A DNA stretch of 32,860 bases from Merismopedia glauca CCAP 1448/3 (lineage in GTDB: Bacteria; Cyanobacteriota; Cyanobacteriia; Cyanobacteriales; CCAP-1448). The notes under the pieces are model-generated. The model was not told where the DNA came from. It searched no databases and saw only the letters and a list, made by a program, of their open reading frames with translations. The position numbers and the translations under genes are program-made. How positions within the stretch are numbered: the first letter of the stretch is position 1; each line of letters opens with the position of its first letter. Below, piece by piece: positions 25,393-32,860 of this stretch. The DNA is taken from NCBI RefSeq assembly GCF_003003775.1, contig NZ_PVWJ01000056.1, positions 1-32,860 on the forward strand. Reading direction: 5' to 3'.

Positions 25393-25615
25393 ACCTTGGG
25401 TTATCCATCAGGGGCATTATTAAGTAGCTAGGCAAAATTAATTGTATAAGTTGAGTTTGGGCATGGGGCATGGGGCATACCCCCGCTAGAAAATATACAA
25501 TTAATTCTGTTGAGGTACTTATCGAGAAATTCTAGAAGACTTGCTCGCAGCTACTTTAGATGGTAGTGTAAGCGATCGCTCCACCGCTCAAATATATTTG
25601 GCTCAAAAGTATCCA
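25393..25615 (+). pseudogene. Broken duplicate of the nucleotidyltransferase gene 3' end
   Basis: Bases 25393-25420 and 25522-25615 closely match 16929-17050, the last codons of the DHH-CBS-nucleotidyltransferase gene. The shared text includes ACCTTGGGTTATCC and, further on, GAAGACTTGCTCGCAGC, and the copy can be read as ALYREILEDLLAATLDG across the join. The copy has no start or upstream part and is interrupted at 25421 by the inverted-repeat element. It is therefore a remnant of a segmental duplication followed by insertion. Confidence 0.8.
25421..25521. mobile_element. MITE-like inverted-repeat element, copy B
   Basis: A 101-bp element, TAAGTAGC at one end and GGTACTTA at the other, with arms sharing AATTAATTGTATA and a centre of three GGGCATR heptamers (25459-25479). 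It matches copy A at 6394-6491. The flanking pseudogene shows the uninterrupted frame, so the boundaries are defined to within a base or two. Any target duplication is very short (at most TA or one base). Confidence 0.75.
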
Positions 25616-25731
25616 ATATCAAGTATTTAATTGACTTATTTAGATAAAGAAAGAAGAAAGAGGTAATAAGGCAAAAGGAAACGCAAATAAACAATTTAAA
25701 GGCACATCAACTTAATAAGTTCATCATATTA

Positions 25732-25763
25732 CCCCGATTCCCAATCCCCAATTCCCAACTCCC
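25732..25763. repeat. Imperfect heptameric repeat (CCCAATY-like)
   Basis: A run of variant units such as CCCGATT, CCCAATC, CCCAATT and CCCAACT leads directly to the ATG of the pseudokinase-like gene at 25765. It is one of the cyanobacterial heptameric repeat types and occupies the place where a ribosome-binding site would be. The 116 bp before it (25616-25731) show nothing recognisable. Confidence 0.7.
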
Positions 25764-25764
25764 T

Positions 25765-27120
25765 ATGAACATCATCCATAGAACCGTTCTGAATCAAGGT
25801 AAATACGTACTGAGAGCCAAAATTGGTAGAGGAGTGTTTAGCATCACCTACCGAGCCACTCAAACAGAATCTGGGGAAACGGTAGTTATCAAAACTTTAT
25901 CGGACACAATCTATAAAAACCGAGATTTAGAAGCAGTTAGCAGTAATTTTCTGGACATAGTTCCCAAATTCATCGCCTGTCAGCATCCCCATCTAGCTAA
26001 AATCATTGATTACTTTGATGAAGAAGGACGACCCTATGTAGTTCAAGAATATGTCACGGGGAAAAACTTAGCAGAACTGATCTCAGCAGAAAATCCCTTA
26101 CCAGTCACAGTTGCGATCAATTACATTCGCCAATTAGCCAGTGCTGTCCGTACCCTACACCAACACGGACTATTACACCAAGATATCAGACCCCATAACA
26201 TCATGAAAATTAAGGGGACAGAATCTTTGGTACTGGGTGAACTAGCCATAGCTACTAGTTTACATCCCATGCTCCAGCAAACTCACGCCAAGCTACAAGC
26301 GGCTGGATATGCCCCACTTGAGAGATACCAACCCTCTGGAAACATGACTCCAGCTAGCGATATTTACTCCCTAGCAGCCACCTTATACTTCTTTTTGACT
26401 GGAACTAATCCAGTCCCCGCACCAGTGAGAGAGGAATACAGTCGGATTCAGCCACCCCATCCTCAAGGTTCTTTAGGCGATCCTCTCTTGCTTCCTGCAT
26501 TGCGAAAAGCTCAACCCAAAATTAAATCAGCGATCGAATTAGCCATTTGGCGAGGTTTAGAACTAGATCCTCAAAAACGCCCCCAAAGCGTGAAAGCATG
26601 GTTAGCAATGCTACCTCGTTTAGCCTATCCCAGTCAGGAACAAGCATTATCAAAAAAGCAGCTTTTAGACAAGCTTAGACCCGAAAAGGTGGCGCTATTT
26701 GGCGCTAAAAATCCCGTTACAGCCGATCTCATTCCCTCAGAACCGCCCTATCACCCAGAGCCGGAAATTCAAGACCAGATTGTTACTCTCCCTGTCCCAG
26801 AAAACGATGTACCTTATAAAGCAGAAATCAAAGAAGTAAATAGTCAAATTTCGACGGAAGAAGCGCAATTTACAAGTACTTTGGAGCCTAAACCCGAATA
26901 TACACAGAATCCCAAACAGCGATCGCCCTGGATGGGTTTGCTACTTACCCTAGCTATAGGTTTGTCAACTGGGATGGGTTTTGGTTTAGCTTTGAGACAA
27001 AATCGCCCTACCGAACCAGGAGAAACCATTCTCCACACCGAACAATCTTTCCCCAATCGCAGTCCTTGGCCCATTCAAGAAACACCTGCAATCATTCGCC
27101 GTCGCAACTCTAGTCAGTAG
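25765..27120 (+). CDS. Ser/Thr protein kinase-like protein, probable pseudokinase
   Basis: 451 residues. The kinase-like domain spans about 13-285: a weak glycine loop IGRGVFSITY, K43 in VVIKTLS, the alpha-C/hinge segment VVQEYVTGKNL, and the catalytic-loop equivalent LLHQDIRPHNIM with HQD (138-140) and N145. The DFG position reads LGELAIA (158-160 GEL), so the magnesium-binding aspartate is missing. It is most likely catalytically impaired and may act as a scaffold or regulator. A long linker rich in Pro and Glu leads to one membrane span (about 389-410) and a short C-terminal tail. The start is the ATG directly after the CCCAATY repeat. Confidence 0.82.
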   Translation: MNIIHRTVLNQGKYVLRAKIGRGVFSITYRATQTESGETVVIKTLSDTIYKNRDLEAVSSNFLDIVPKFIACQHPHLAKIIDYFDEEGRPYVVQEYVTGKNLAELISAENPLPVTVAINYIRQLASAVRTLHQHGLLHQDIRPHNIMKIKGTESLVLGELAIATSLHPMLQQTHAKLQAAGYAPLERYQPSGNMTPASDIYSLAATLYFFLTGTNPVPAPVREEYSRIQPPHPQGSLGDPLLLPALRKAQPKIKSAIELAIWRGLELDPQKRPQSVKAWLAMLPRLAYPSQEQALSKKQLLDKLRPEKVALFGAKNPVTADLIPSEPPYHPEPEIQDQIVTLPVPENDVPYKAEIKEVNSQISTEEAQFTSTLEPKPEYTQNPKQRSPWMGLLLTLAIGLSTGMGFGLALRQNRPTEPGETILHTEQSFPNRSPWPIQETPAIIRRRNSSQ

Positions 27121-27205
27121 CTTGGTTGGGTTGCCTGAATAGTATCAGTCAAATATGTGTTTATTTATGAATATGCCCATTTGAAGTGTTTATTTTGCGG
27201 TTTTT

Positions 27206-27230
27206 GTTGGGTTTACTTCGTTAACCCAAC
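27206..27230. repeat. Inverted repeat GTTGGGTT/AACCCAAC downstream of the kinase-like gene
   Basis: An 8-bp perfect stem (27206-27213 with 27223-27230) closes a 9-base loop TACTTCGTT. Such GTTGGGTT hairpins recur in cyanobacterial intergenic DNA as far as I know. No T-run follows, so it is not a standard terminator; it may still mark a transcript end. Confidence 0.45.
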
Positions 27231-27369
27231 CTACAAGGTTCTGTGTGTCCCAAAAAACCATTAAATGTAAAAAGTTAACCCTTGTAAGCTTCCTAGATCC
27301 CCATCTACGATCCAACGAACTGGAAAAGTCAGGTTATAATTTGGGGCAGAGGTGTAAAGAATTATTTCT

Positions 27370-27693
27370 ATGAGCGATCCGGTTTTACGAGCTTTTTTCC
27401 TGGGTAGAGCTTTGGCTCAAGCCGTTGGAGAACAAATAGAAGCGACTGTGACTAATGGTTTGAGTGAATTAGCTAAACTTGATGCCGAGCAAAGAGAGCG
27501 TCTGCGTCAATTTAGCCAACAGGTGATGGAGAAAGCGGCGCGGGATGTTGAAGGAGCGGCTAGCAGTAGTGGAAGTTCGACAACTACCAGTCCATTTGGC
27601 AGTTCTAATGGAGATTTACAAGTAACAATTGACGAATTGCGGGCAGAAATCGCACGTTTGCGAACTGAACTACAGCTTTACCGCAGTCGGTAA
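27370..27693 (+). CDS. Small conserved cyanobacterial protein, putative DUF6825 type
   Basis: 107 residues, mostly helical. The N-terminal half (VLRAFFLGRALAQAVGEQIEA, then LAKLDAEQRERLRQFSQQVMEKA) forms amphipathic helices; a Ser/Gly/Thr-rich linker (about 62-80) precedes a C-terminal coiled coil (VTIDELRAEIARLRTELQLY). No membrane span or cysteines. It looks like the small family widespread in cyanobacteria and plastids, but the family name is uncertain and no function is known. It lies 51 bp upstream of the AarF-type gene, in the same direction. Confidence 0.7.
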   Translation: MSDPVLRAFFLGRALAQAVGEQIEATVTNGLSELAKLDAEQRERLRQFSQQVMEKAARDVEGAASSSGSSTTTSPFGSSNGDLQVTIDELRAEIARLRTELQLYRSR

Positions 27694-27744
27694 TAATGTT
27701 TTTAAGTCAGTCAAATAGCCCCATCGCGATCGCTAGGAATTAGA

Positions 27745-29526
27745 GTGTCTTTACTGTCCGATCCCGAAATTACCCCCAAAATAGTTACTAATGGTAACTC
27801 TCTACCCCAAGGTATGGTTCACTCTACTGCTAGTAGCATCCCGACTCAACCATACAATGCCAAATCATATCGATGGAATCGGCAGCATTATTCACGTCAA
27901 CGCCGATTTATTGATATTTGGCACTTTTTTCTGTCGTTAATGACTAGCTTATGGCTCAACGGTAAGAAATGGAGCTATCCAGGTGGTTTTAGCGAAGCTA
28001 AGCTAGCAAAACGCCGCCGTCAACAAGCAATTTGGATTCGAGATAGTTTTCTGGACTTAGGACCAACTTTTATTAAACTCGGACAGTTATTCTCTACTAG
28101 AGCCGATTTATTTCCAATTGAGTACGTCGAAGAGCTTTCTAAACTCCAAGATCGAGTTCCAGCTTTTAGTTATGAACAAGTTGAGCAAATTGTTCAACAA
28201 GATTTGGGTAAACCTGTTTCCAGCTTATTTACTAGTTTCGATCCTGTTGCCCTAGCAGCAGCTAGTTTAGGACAAGTACATAAAGCTCAACTTCGCAATG
28301 GACAGGAAGTCGTAGTTAAGATCCAGCGCCCTGGCTTAAAACAGCTTTTTACCATAGATTTGGCAATTTTAAAGGGAATAGCTCGTTACTTTCAAAGCCA
28401 TCCTCGTTGGGGAAGAGGTAGGGATTGGCTGGGAATTTACGACGAGTGTTGTCGGATTTTGTGGGAAGAAATAGATTATCTCAGTGAAGGTCAAAACGCA
28501 GATACTTTTAGGCGTAATTTTCGACCTTTCGATTGGGTGAAAGTTCCCAGAGTTTATTGGCGTTATACTTCTCCCAGAGTATTGACTTTAGAATATTTAC
28601 CAGGGATTAAAATCAGTCACTATGAGGCTTTAGAAGCTGCCGGAATTGACCGCAAAGAGGTGGCTAAGCTAGGTGCTAGAGCTTATTTGCATCAATTGCT
28701 CGATGACGGCTTTTTTCATGCCGATCCTCATCCAGGAAACATTGCCGTAAATCCAGAAGGAGCTTTGATTTTTTATGATTTTGGGATGATGGGCAAAATA
28801 GCCCCTGTTACTCGCGAAAAGCTGATGGATACCCTGTTTGGCATTGCCCAGAAAGATGGGGAACGAGTCATGAAGTCTTTAGTAGCTCTAGGTGCTTTAG
28901 CTGCTAACGAAGATATGGGGCCAGTCCGGCGATCGATCCAGTATATGCTGGATAATTTTATGGATAAACCCTTTGAAAATCAGTCAGTTAGCCAAATTAG
29001 CGATGATTTATACGAAATTGCTTACGATCAACCTTTCCGTTTCCCTGCGACCTTTACTTTTGTCATGCGGGCTTTCTCGACTTTAGAAGGAGTCGGAAAA
29101 GGACTAGATCCAGACTTTAATTTTATGGAAGTGGCACAACCATTTGCAATGCAGCTTATGACTAATGGTAATGGTTCAGATAATGGCAGCTTTTTGAGCG
29201 AACTGGGTCGTCAAGCCGCCCAAATGAGTTCTACCGCCTTGGGATTACCCAGACGGATTGAAGATACCATCGAAAAGCTAGAACGGGGTGATCTACGGGT
29301 GCGAGTTCGTTCTGTAGAATCAGATAGAATTTTACGTCGCATTAGTAATATTCAGGCAGGAACCAACTATACTTTACTAGTTGGTAGTTTTACACTGTCA
29401 GCAACAATTCTGTTTGTCAATCACTACGTGTGGCTGGCAGCAGGATTGGCTTTAGTGGCGGCTATCTTGTTAGCGATCTGGATTCGCTTAACGATCCGCC
29501 TTGACCGCATGGATAGAATGTTTTAA
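27745..29526 (+). CDS. AarF/ABC1/UbiB-family kinase-like protein
   Basis: 593 residues. Atypical kinases of this family support quinone biosynthesis; in cyanobacteria and plastids they are associated with thylakoid prenylquinones and plastoglobules. Seen here: the KxGQ motif K111-LGQ (109-114), AAAS at 171-174 in place of the glycine loop, K192 in EVVVKIQRPG, the catalytic segment FFHADPHPGN (323-332), and DFG at 345-347. The C-terminus carries two hydrophobic stretches (about 549-583, YTLLVGSFTLSATILFVNHY then LAAGLALVAAILLAIWI), the usual membrane anchor. The start is the GTG at 27745 with AGGA about 9 bases upstream; an internal Met at 24 is possible. The PP2C gene follows after 17 bp, so they may be co-transcribed. 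Confidence 0.93.
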   Translation: MSLLSDPEITPKIVTNGNSLPQGMVHSTASSIPTQPYNAKSYRWNRQHYSRQRRFIDIWHFFLSLMTSLWLNGKKWSYPGGFSEAKLAKRRRQQAIWIRDSFLDLGPTFIKLGQLFSTRADLFPIEYVEELSKLQDRVPAFSYEQVEQIVQQDLGKPVSSLFTSFDPVALAAASLGQVHKAQLRNGQEVVVKIQRPGLKQLFTIDLAILKGIARYFQSHPRWGRGRDWLGIYDECCRILWEEIDYLSEGQNADTFRRNFRPFDWVKVPRVYWRYTSPRVLTLEYLPGIKISHYEALEAAGIDRKEVAKLGARAYLHQLLDDGFFHADPHPGNIAVNPEGALIFYDFGMMGKIAPVTREKLMDTLFGIAQKDGERVMKSLVALGALAANEDMGPVRRSIQYMLDNFMDKPFENQSVSQISDDLYEIAYDQPFRFPATFTFVMRAFSTLEGVGKGLDPDFNFMEVAQPFAMQLMTNGNGSDNGSFLSELGRQAAQMSSTALGLPRRIEDTIEKLERGDLRVRVRSVESDRILRRISNIQAGTNYTLLVGSFTLSATILFVNHYVWLAAGLALVAAILLAIWIRLTIRLDRMDRMF

Positions 29527-29543
29527 GCCTCAGAACAATCGCT

Positions 29544-30320
29544 ATGAAACTTAGCTTCACAAGCCTTTCAGATACAGGAGTAGTGCGGGCCGTAAACCAA
29601 GATGCCTGTTATGCAGACTCCCCTCAAGCCAGGTTTTTTATTGTCGCTGATGGTATGGGCGGACACGTAGGTGGTCAAGAAGCCAGCCGGATCGCTAAGG
29701 AGACTGTTTGCTCGGTTCTAGATAAGTATTGGAATTCTAATGAAACTTCACAAACTCTGCTGGCAAAAGCCTTAGTAGAAGCTAATGAAGCCATCGTGAC
29801 AGATCAGTTCCAGCACCCAGAAAGAGCAGATATGGGCACTACAGCAGTAGTGTTGATGTTCCGCGATCGCACTGATAGTGCTTGGTATACTCATGTGGGA
29901 GACTCCCGCTTATATCTGTTGAGAGACGGTCAGCTTCAGCAAGTTACTCAAGATCATACTTGGGTATCAATGGCAGTGAAAATCGGCGATTTGACCCAAG
30001 AACAAGCCCGCAACCACCCATATCGTCACGTTCTATCCCAATGCTTGGGACGTAAGGACTTGTCTCAAATAGAAGTCCAGCCAATCGAGATTAAGTCGGG
30101 CGATCGCCTATTATTATGCAGTGATGGTTTGACAGAAGAACTCCCTGATGCCGAAATTTGTCGATATTTGAGTTCAGATGGTAGCTGTGAAGACATAGCG
30201 ACCGCTTTAGTTAACGCAGCTAAAGCTAATGGTGGTAGAGATAATATTACAGTCGTGATTGTTGAGATTGACGCATTCCAACCAGGCTCAGGTTTTTCCA
30301 GCCAGAGTACCTTGGATTAA
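29544..30320 (+). CDS. PP2C-family Ser/Thr protein phosphatase
   Basis: 258 residues, a minimal bacterial PPM phosphatase. Metal-binding and catalytic motifs are RAVNQD with D20, ADGMGGH (35-41), MGTTAVVL, THVGDSRLYLL, LCSDGLTEEL and GGRDNITVVIVEI, as in the PstP/PphA group. It should dephosphorylate Ser/Thr-phosphorylated proteins using two Mn or Mg ions in the cytoplasm. ATG start. It lies directly downstream of the AarF-type kinase-like gene; two further kinase-like genes in the window make a local signalling link possible but unproven. Confidence 0.95.
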   Translation: MKLSFTSLSDTGVVRAVNQDACYADSPQARFFIVADGMGGHVGGQEASRIAKETVCSVLDKYWNSNETSQTLLAKALVEANEAIVTDQFQHPERADMGTTAVVLMFRDRTDSAWYTHVGDSRLYLLRDGQLQQVTQDHTWVSMAVKIGDLTQEQARNHPYRHVLSQCLGRKDLSQIEVQPIEIKSGDRLLLCSDGLTEELPDAEICRYLSSDGSCEDIATALVNAAKANGGRDNITVVIVEIDAFQPGSGFSSQSTLD

Positions 30321-30432
30321 TCTGACAATTTAATTTATCGGGAATGATGGCAACTGGGACAAAAGTGATAGGATAAGTGCAAATTATTGCTGATGAGCAA
30401 GTTTAGTCCTAAAAATTATCCCCAATATCCCT

Positions 30433-30912
30433 ATGTCTTTTGCTACTCAAAGTACTACCAATCGCGGTCGTCAATCGAAAAAACACTTGACTGTAGCGCC
30501 TCAAGTTACCAGAAACTACCCAGAATCGGTATCTCCGGTTCCAGATCTTAAACCTACTCCTCTAGCTTTACCCTGGCTGCGATCGCTCTTGGTTGCTCAA
30601 CGCAGCACCACTGCGATCTGTTTTTTGCTAGTGGCGGGGTTGCTATCTGTTTATACTTGGACAGTCTACACTCAGCAGCTATGGACTAGGGAATATCGGA
30701 AGTTAGAAAGCTTACAGCGACAAGAACGTCAAATGACTGCGGCGAATGAAGTGTTAAAAAATTCCTTAGCAGACACCGCCGAACGTCCAGAAAGTGGTTT
30801 ACTACCAACTAGCGTAGCTAATAGTATCTTTGTCATCCCTGCACCTCAGCGTCGCTTTATTCCAGCCAAAGCGGTAGAAGCACCAGAACCCAAAAGACCA
30901 CTGGGCTATTAA
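30433..30912 (+). CDS. FtsL-like membrane coiled-coil protein
   Basis: 159 residues: a basic, Pro-rich cytoplasmic N-terminus (1-58), one membrane span (about 59-79, TTAICFLLVAGLLSVYTWTVY), then a short coiled coil (about 82-115, YRKLESLQRQERQMTAANEVL) and a Pro-rich tail. This is the architecture of the divisome proteins FtsL/FtsB. It lies directly upstream of ftsI (91-bp gap), the usual place of ftsL. Sequence identity with known FtsL is too low to see by eye, so the assignment rests on architecture and position. ATG start. Confidence 0.65.
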   Translation: MSFATQSTTNRGRQSKKHLTVAPQVTRNYPESVSPVPDLKPTPLALPWLRSLLVAQRSTTAICFLLVAGLLSVYTWTVYTQQLWTREYRKLESLQRQERQMTAANEVLKNSLADTAERPESGLLPTSVANSIFVIPAPQRRFIPAKAVEAPEPKRPLGY

Positions 30913-31003
30913 TGAGGCAGAAGGCGGTAGTGTAGGTTTATAAGCTTAAATTTGCTATATTTCTCGTTTTTATATCGAAACTGGTCGCTTTTTTAGAGAG
31001 CAG

Positions 31004-32812
31004 ATGAAAAAAATTCCCACGTCTAACTCCAAACTAGCTGGATTACCCCTAGAACTAGTCCCGCCAAATGTCGCCCAAGTCAGGCAAAAGGCGGCAATTC
31101 CAACGCGGTTGTTAATTGTGTGGGGAGTGCTGCTCTCGGCAGGATTAGGATTAACTATTAATTTATATCGACTGCAAATTATCCAGGCATCCAGCTTACA
31201 AAAGAAAGCTCGTCAGCAGCAAACTGTATCGGTACGTCCTTTTGTCCCTCGCCGTCCCATAGTCGATCGCAATGGCAATGTTTTGGCGATTGACCAGCCA
31301 ACTTATACTTTATACATCCATCCCAAACTGTTCAAGGTATCCAAAGCGGAAATAGCTGACAAATTAGCCCCATTATTAGAGCGATCGCCCAAACAAATCT
31401 TAAAACAAATCGGAGATAAGCCAAGTGGTGTCAAAGTAGTTGGGAATCTCAAAGAAGATGTGGCTAACAGGCTTCATGCACTACGCGCCGATGGAGTCGA
31501 ACTAATTCAAGAATACTCCCGTTTATACCCCCAAACAGGCATGGCGGCAGATGTGTTGGGATATGTAGATACCAACCATCAAGGACAAGCAGGAGTTGAA
31601 TACAGTCAGCAAAAGTATTTAGAACGGAGTGTAGGTACAGCCTTATTGAGTCGTTCGGCGAAAGGGGAAATTATGCCCGATCGCTTGCCAGAAGGCTTTT
31701 TACACTTTGACGACCTCAGCTTGCAGCTAACTATCGATTCCCAGTTGCAAAGGGCAGCTAGGGTGGCTTTGCAAGAGAAAATGAAGCAATTCAAAGCCAA
31801 ACGGGGCGCTGTGATCGTCATGAACGCTCAAGATGGTTCCCTGTTAACTTTAGTCTCAGAACCAACTTACGATCCCAATACCTACTATAAATATAACCTA
31901 GCATTATTTAAAAACTGGGCGCTGGCAGATTTGTATGAACCAGGCTCGACCTTTAAGCCGATTAACGTGGCGATCGCCCTAGAAAATGGCGCAATTAAGC
32001 CGAGCGATCGATTCAATGACCCAGGTAGTATTTCTGTCGGCGGTTGGCAAATCCGTAATGCTCAAATGAGCAGTCATGGAGTCATCAATATTTCCGAAAT
32101 CCTCCAATATTCTAGCAATGTGGGGATGGTGCAAATTATGCAACGGCTCAAGCCAGGAGTCTACTATAGTTGGTTAGAAAAATTGGGTTTAGGGCAAAAA
32201 GTGGGGATAGATTTGCCGTTTGAAGCCCCAGGACAGATGAAAAAGCGAGAAGAGTTTACCAATTCGCCGATTGAGCCAGCTACCGCCGCTTTTGGTCAAG
32301 GTTTGTCTCTGACACCCATTGAACTGGTTACTTTACACGCTACGTTAGCCAATGGCGGGAAACTGGTTACACCCCATGTAGTGCGGGGACTGTTCAACAG
32401 CCAAGGAGAGGCATATTGGCAACCAGATTTACCTCAACCCCGTCAGGTCTTTTCTCGCGAAACTAGCCAAACAGTGCTAGAAATGATGGAAAACGTGGTT
32501 ACAGATGGGACTGGTAAAGCGGCTCAAATTCCTGGTTATCGAATCGGTGGAAAAACTGGTACGGCGCAAAAAGCAGGTCCTAGGGGTGGTTATCTCAGCG
32601 ATGCCAAAATTACGAGTTTTGTGGGCGTTCTCCCCGTTGATAGTTACCGCCGCTACGTGATTCTCGCCGTAGTTGACGAACCTCAAGGGATTGCTTTTGG
32701 TTCCACTGTGGCTGCGCCTATCGTCAAGTCGGTAATGGAAACATTAATTGCGATCGAGCATCTACCTCCCTCAGACATTAAAGCAGCGAATGAAGCGGTT
32801 TTGAAACCTTAG
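31004..32812 (+). CDS. ftsI: Peptidoglycan transpeptidase FtsI (PBP2b/3, class B)
   Basis: 602 residues. FtsI crosslinks septal peptidoglycan in the divisome. A single membrane anchor at about 33-56 (TRLLIVWGVLLSAGLGLTINL) is followed by the pedestal domain (PRRPIVDRNGNVLA) and the transpeptidase domain with the active-site serine in STFK (315-318), SSN (370-372) and KTGT (517-520). All catalytic motifs are intact. ATG start. The preceding FtsL-like gene supports a division role rather than elongation. The TAG stop overlaps the start of the AGACCTCTTGCATAA repeat. Confidence 0.94.
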   Translation: MKKIPTSNSKLAGLPLELVPPNVAQVRQKAAIPTRLLIVWGVLLSAGLGLTINLYRLQIIQASSLQKKARQQQTVSVRPFVPRRPIVDRNGNVLAIDQPTYTLYIHPKLFKVSKAEIADKLAPLLERSPKQILKQIGDKPSGVKVVGNLKEDVANRLHALRADGVELIQEYSRLYPQTGMAADVLGYVDTNHQGQAGVEYSQQKYLERSVGTALLSRSAKGEIMPDRLPEGFLHFDDLSLQLTIDSQLQRAARVALQEKMKQFKAKRGAVIVMNAQDGSLLTLVSEPTYDPNTYYKYNLALFKNWALADLYEPGSTFKPINVAIALENGAIKPSDRFNDPGSISVGGWQIRNAQMSSHGVINISEILQYSSNVGMVQIMQRLKPGVYYSWLEKLGLGQKVGIDLPFEAPGQMKKREEFTNSPIEPATAAFGQGLSLTPIELVTLHATLANGGKLVTPHVVRGLFNSQGEAYWQPDLPQPRQVFSRETSQTVLEMMENVVTDGTGKAAQIPGYRIGGKTGTAQKAGPRGGYLSDAKITSFVGVLPVDSYRRYVILAVVDEPQGIAFGSTVAAPIVKSVMETLIAIEHLPPSDIKAANEAVLKP

Positions 32813-32825
32813 ACCTCTTGCATAA
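32811..32825. repeat. 15-nt repeat, inverted copy of 97-111
   Basis: AGACCTCTTGCATAA is the reverse complement of 97-111. It begins inside the ftsI stop codon. Together the copies suggest a dispersed repeat placed at gene ends. Confidence 0.5.
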
Positions 32826-32860
32826 ATACTAGAATTGTTAGTTGAGTCAAGGAGGAAGGA

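Noticed and set aside
27206-27230. Intrinsic terminator after the pseudokinase-like gene
   Set aside because: The hairpin lacks a following T-run, so I list it only as an inverted repeat.

Overview
This is cyanobacterial chromosome. The evidence is the dense scatter of HIP1 octamers (GCGATCGC and variants), photosystem II genes (psbZ and a psb28-family gene), heptameric short tandem repeats, and protein types typical of the phylum (ELWxxDGT repeats, zinc-ribbon and pseudo-type Ser/Thr kinases, AarF/ABC1 kinase). I cannot name the genus. No rRNA, CRISPR, prophage or complete IS was found; there is one tRNA, tRNA-Gly(GCC).

Layout. 119-4485 (- strand): B12-type radical SAM protein, Psb28-family protein, zinc-ribbon Ser/Thr kinase. 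4963-6396: secreted protein of nine ELWxxDGT repeats whose stop codon lies in a small inverted-repeat element. 6563-10895: nadK (-), tatC, hypD-hypE. 11133-12798 (-): a ProA-like protein lacking the catalytic cysteine, coupled to a zinc-ribbon membrane protein. 12949-14126 (-): tRNA-Gly, ribH, psbZ. 14367-17057: DHH/CBS/tRNA nucleotidyltransferase fusion.

The most interesting region is 17052-25391, which looks like a zinc-limitation island. A perfect 15-bp Zur/Fur-type palindrome (18304-18318) sits between a leftward flavin-dependent oxidoreductase and a rightward set: a CobW-like P-loop protein that lost its CxCC and NKxD motifs, a metallophosphoesterase with cysteines at two metal-ligand positions, and a second metallophosphoesterase that lost most ligands. 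Next come hemB (zinc-independent active-site type), a second near-perfect box (21953-21967), sufE, folE (zinc type), a weak third box, a canonical COG0523/CobW GTPase with GCICC, and a WD40 protein translationally coupled to it. folE beside a COG0523 GTPase matches the known zinc-chaperone theme. The degenerate CobW/double phosphoesterase/oxidoreductase set is the part whose function I cannot assign and the best candidate for an undescribed system.

At 25393-25615 lies a duplicated 3' end of the tRNA nucleotidyltransferase gene, broken by a second copy of the inverted-repeat element. Then come a pseudokinase-like protein (25765-27120), a small conserved protein, an AarF/ABC1 kinase, a PP2C phosphatase, an FtsL-like protein and ftsI (31004-32812), which ends the window.
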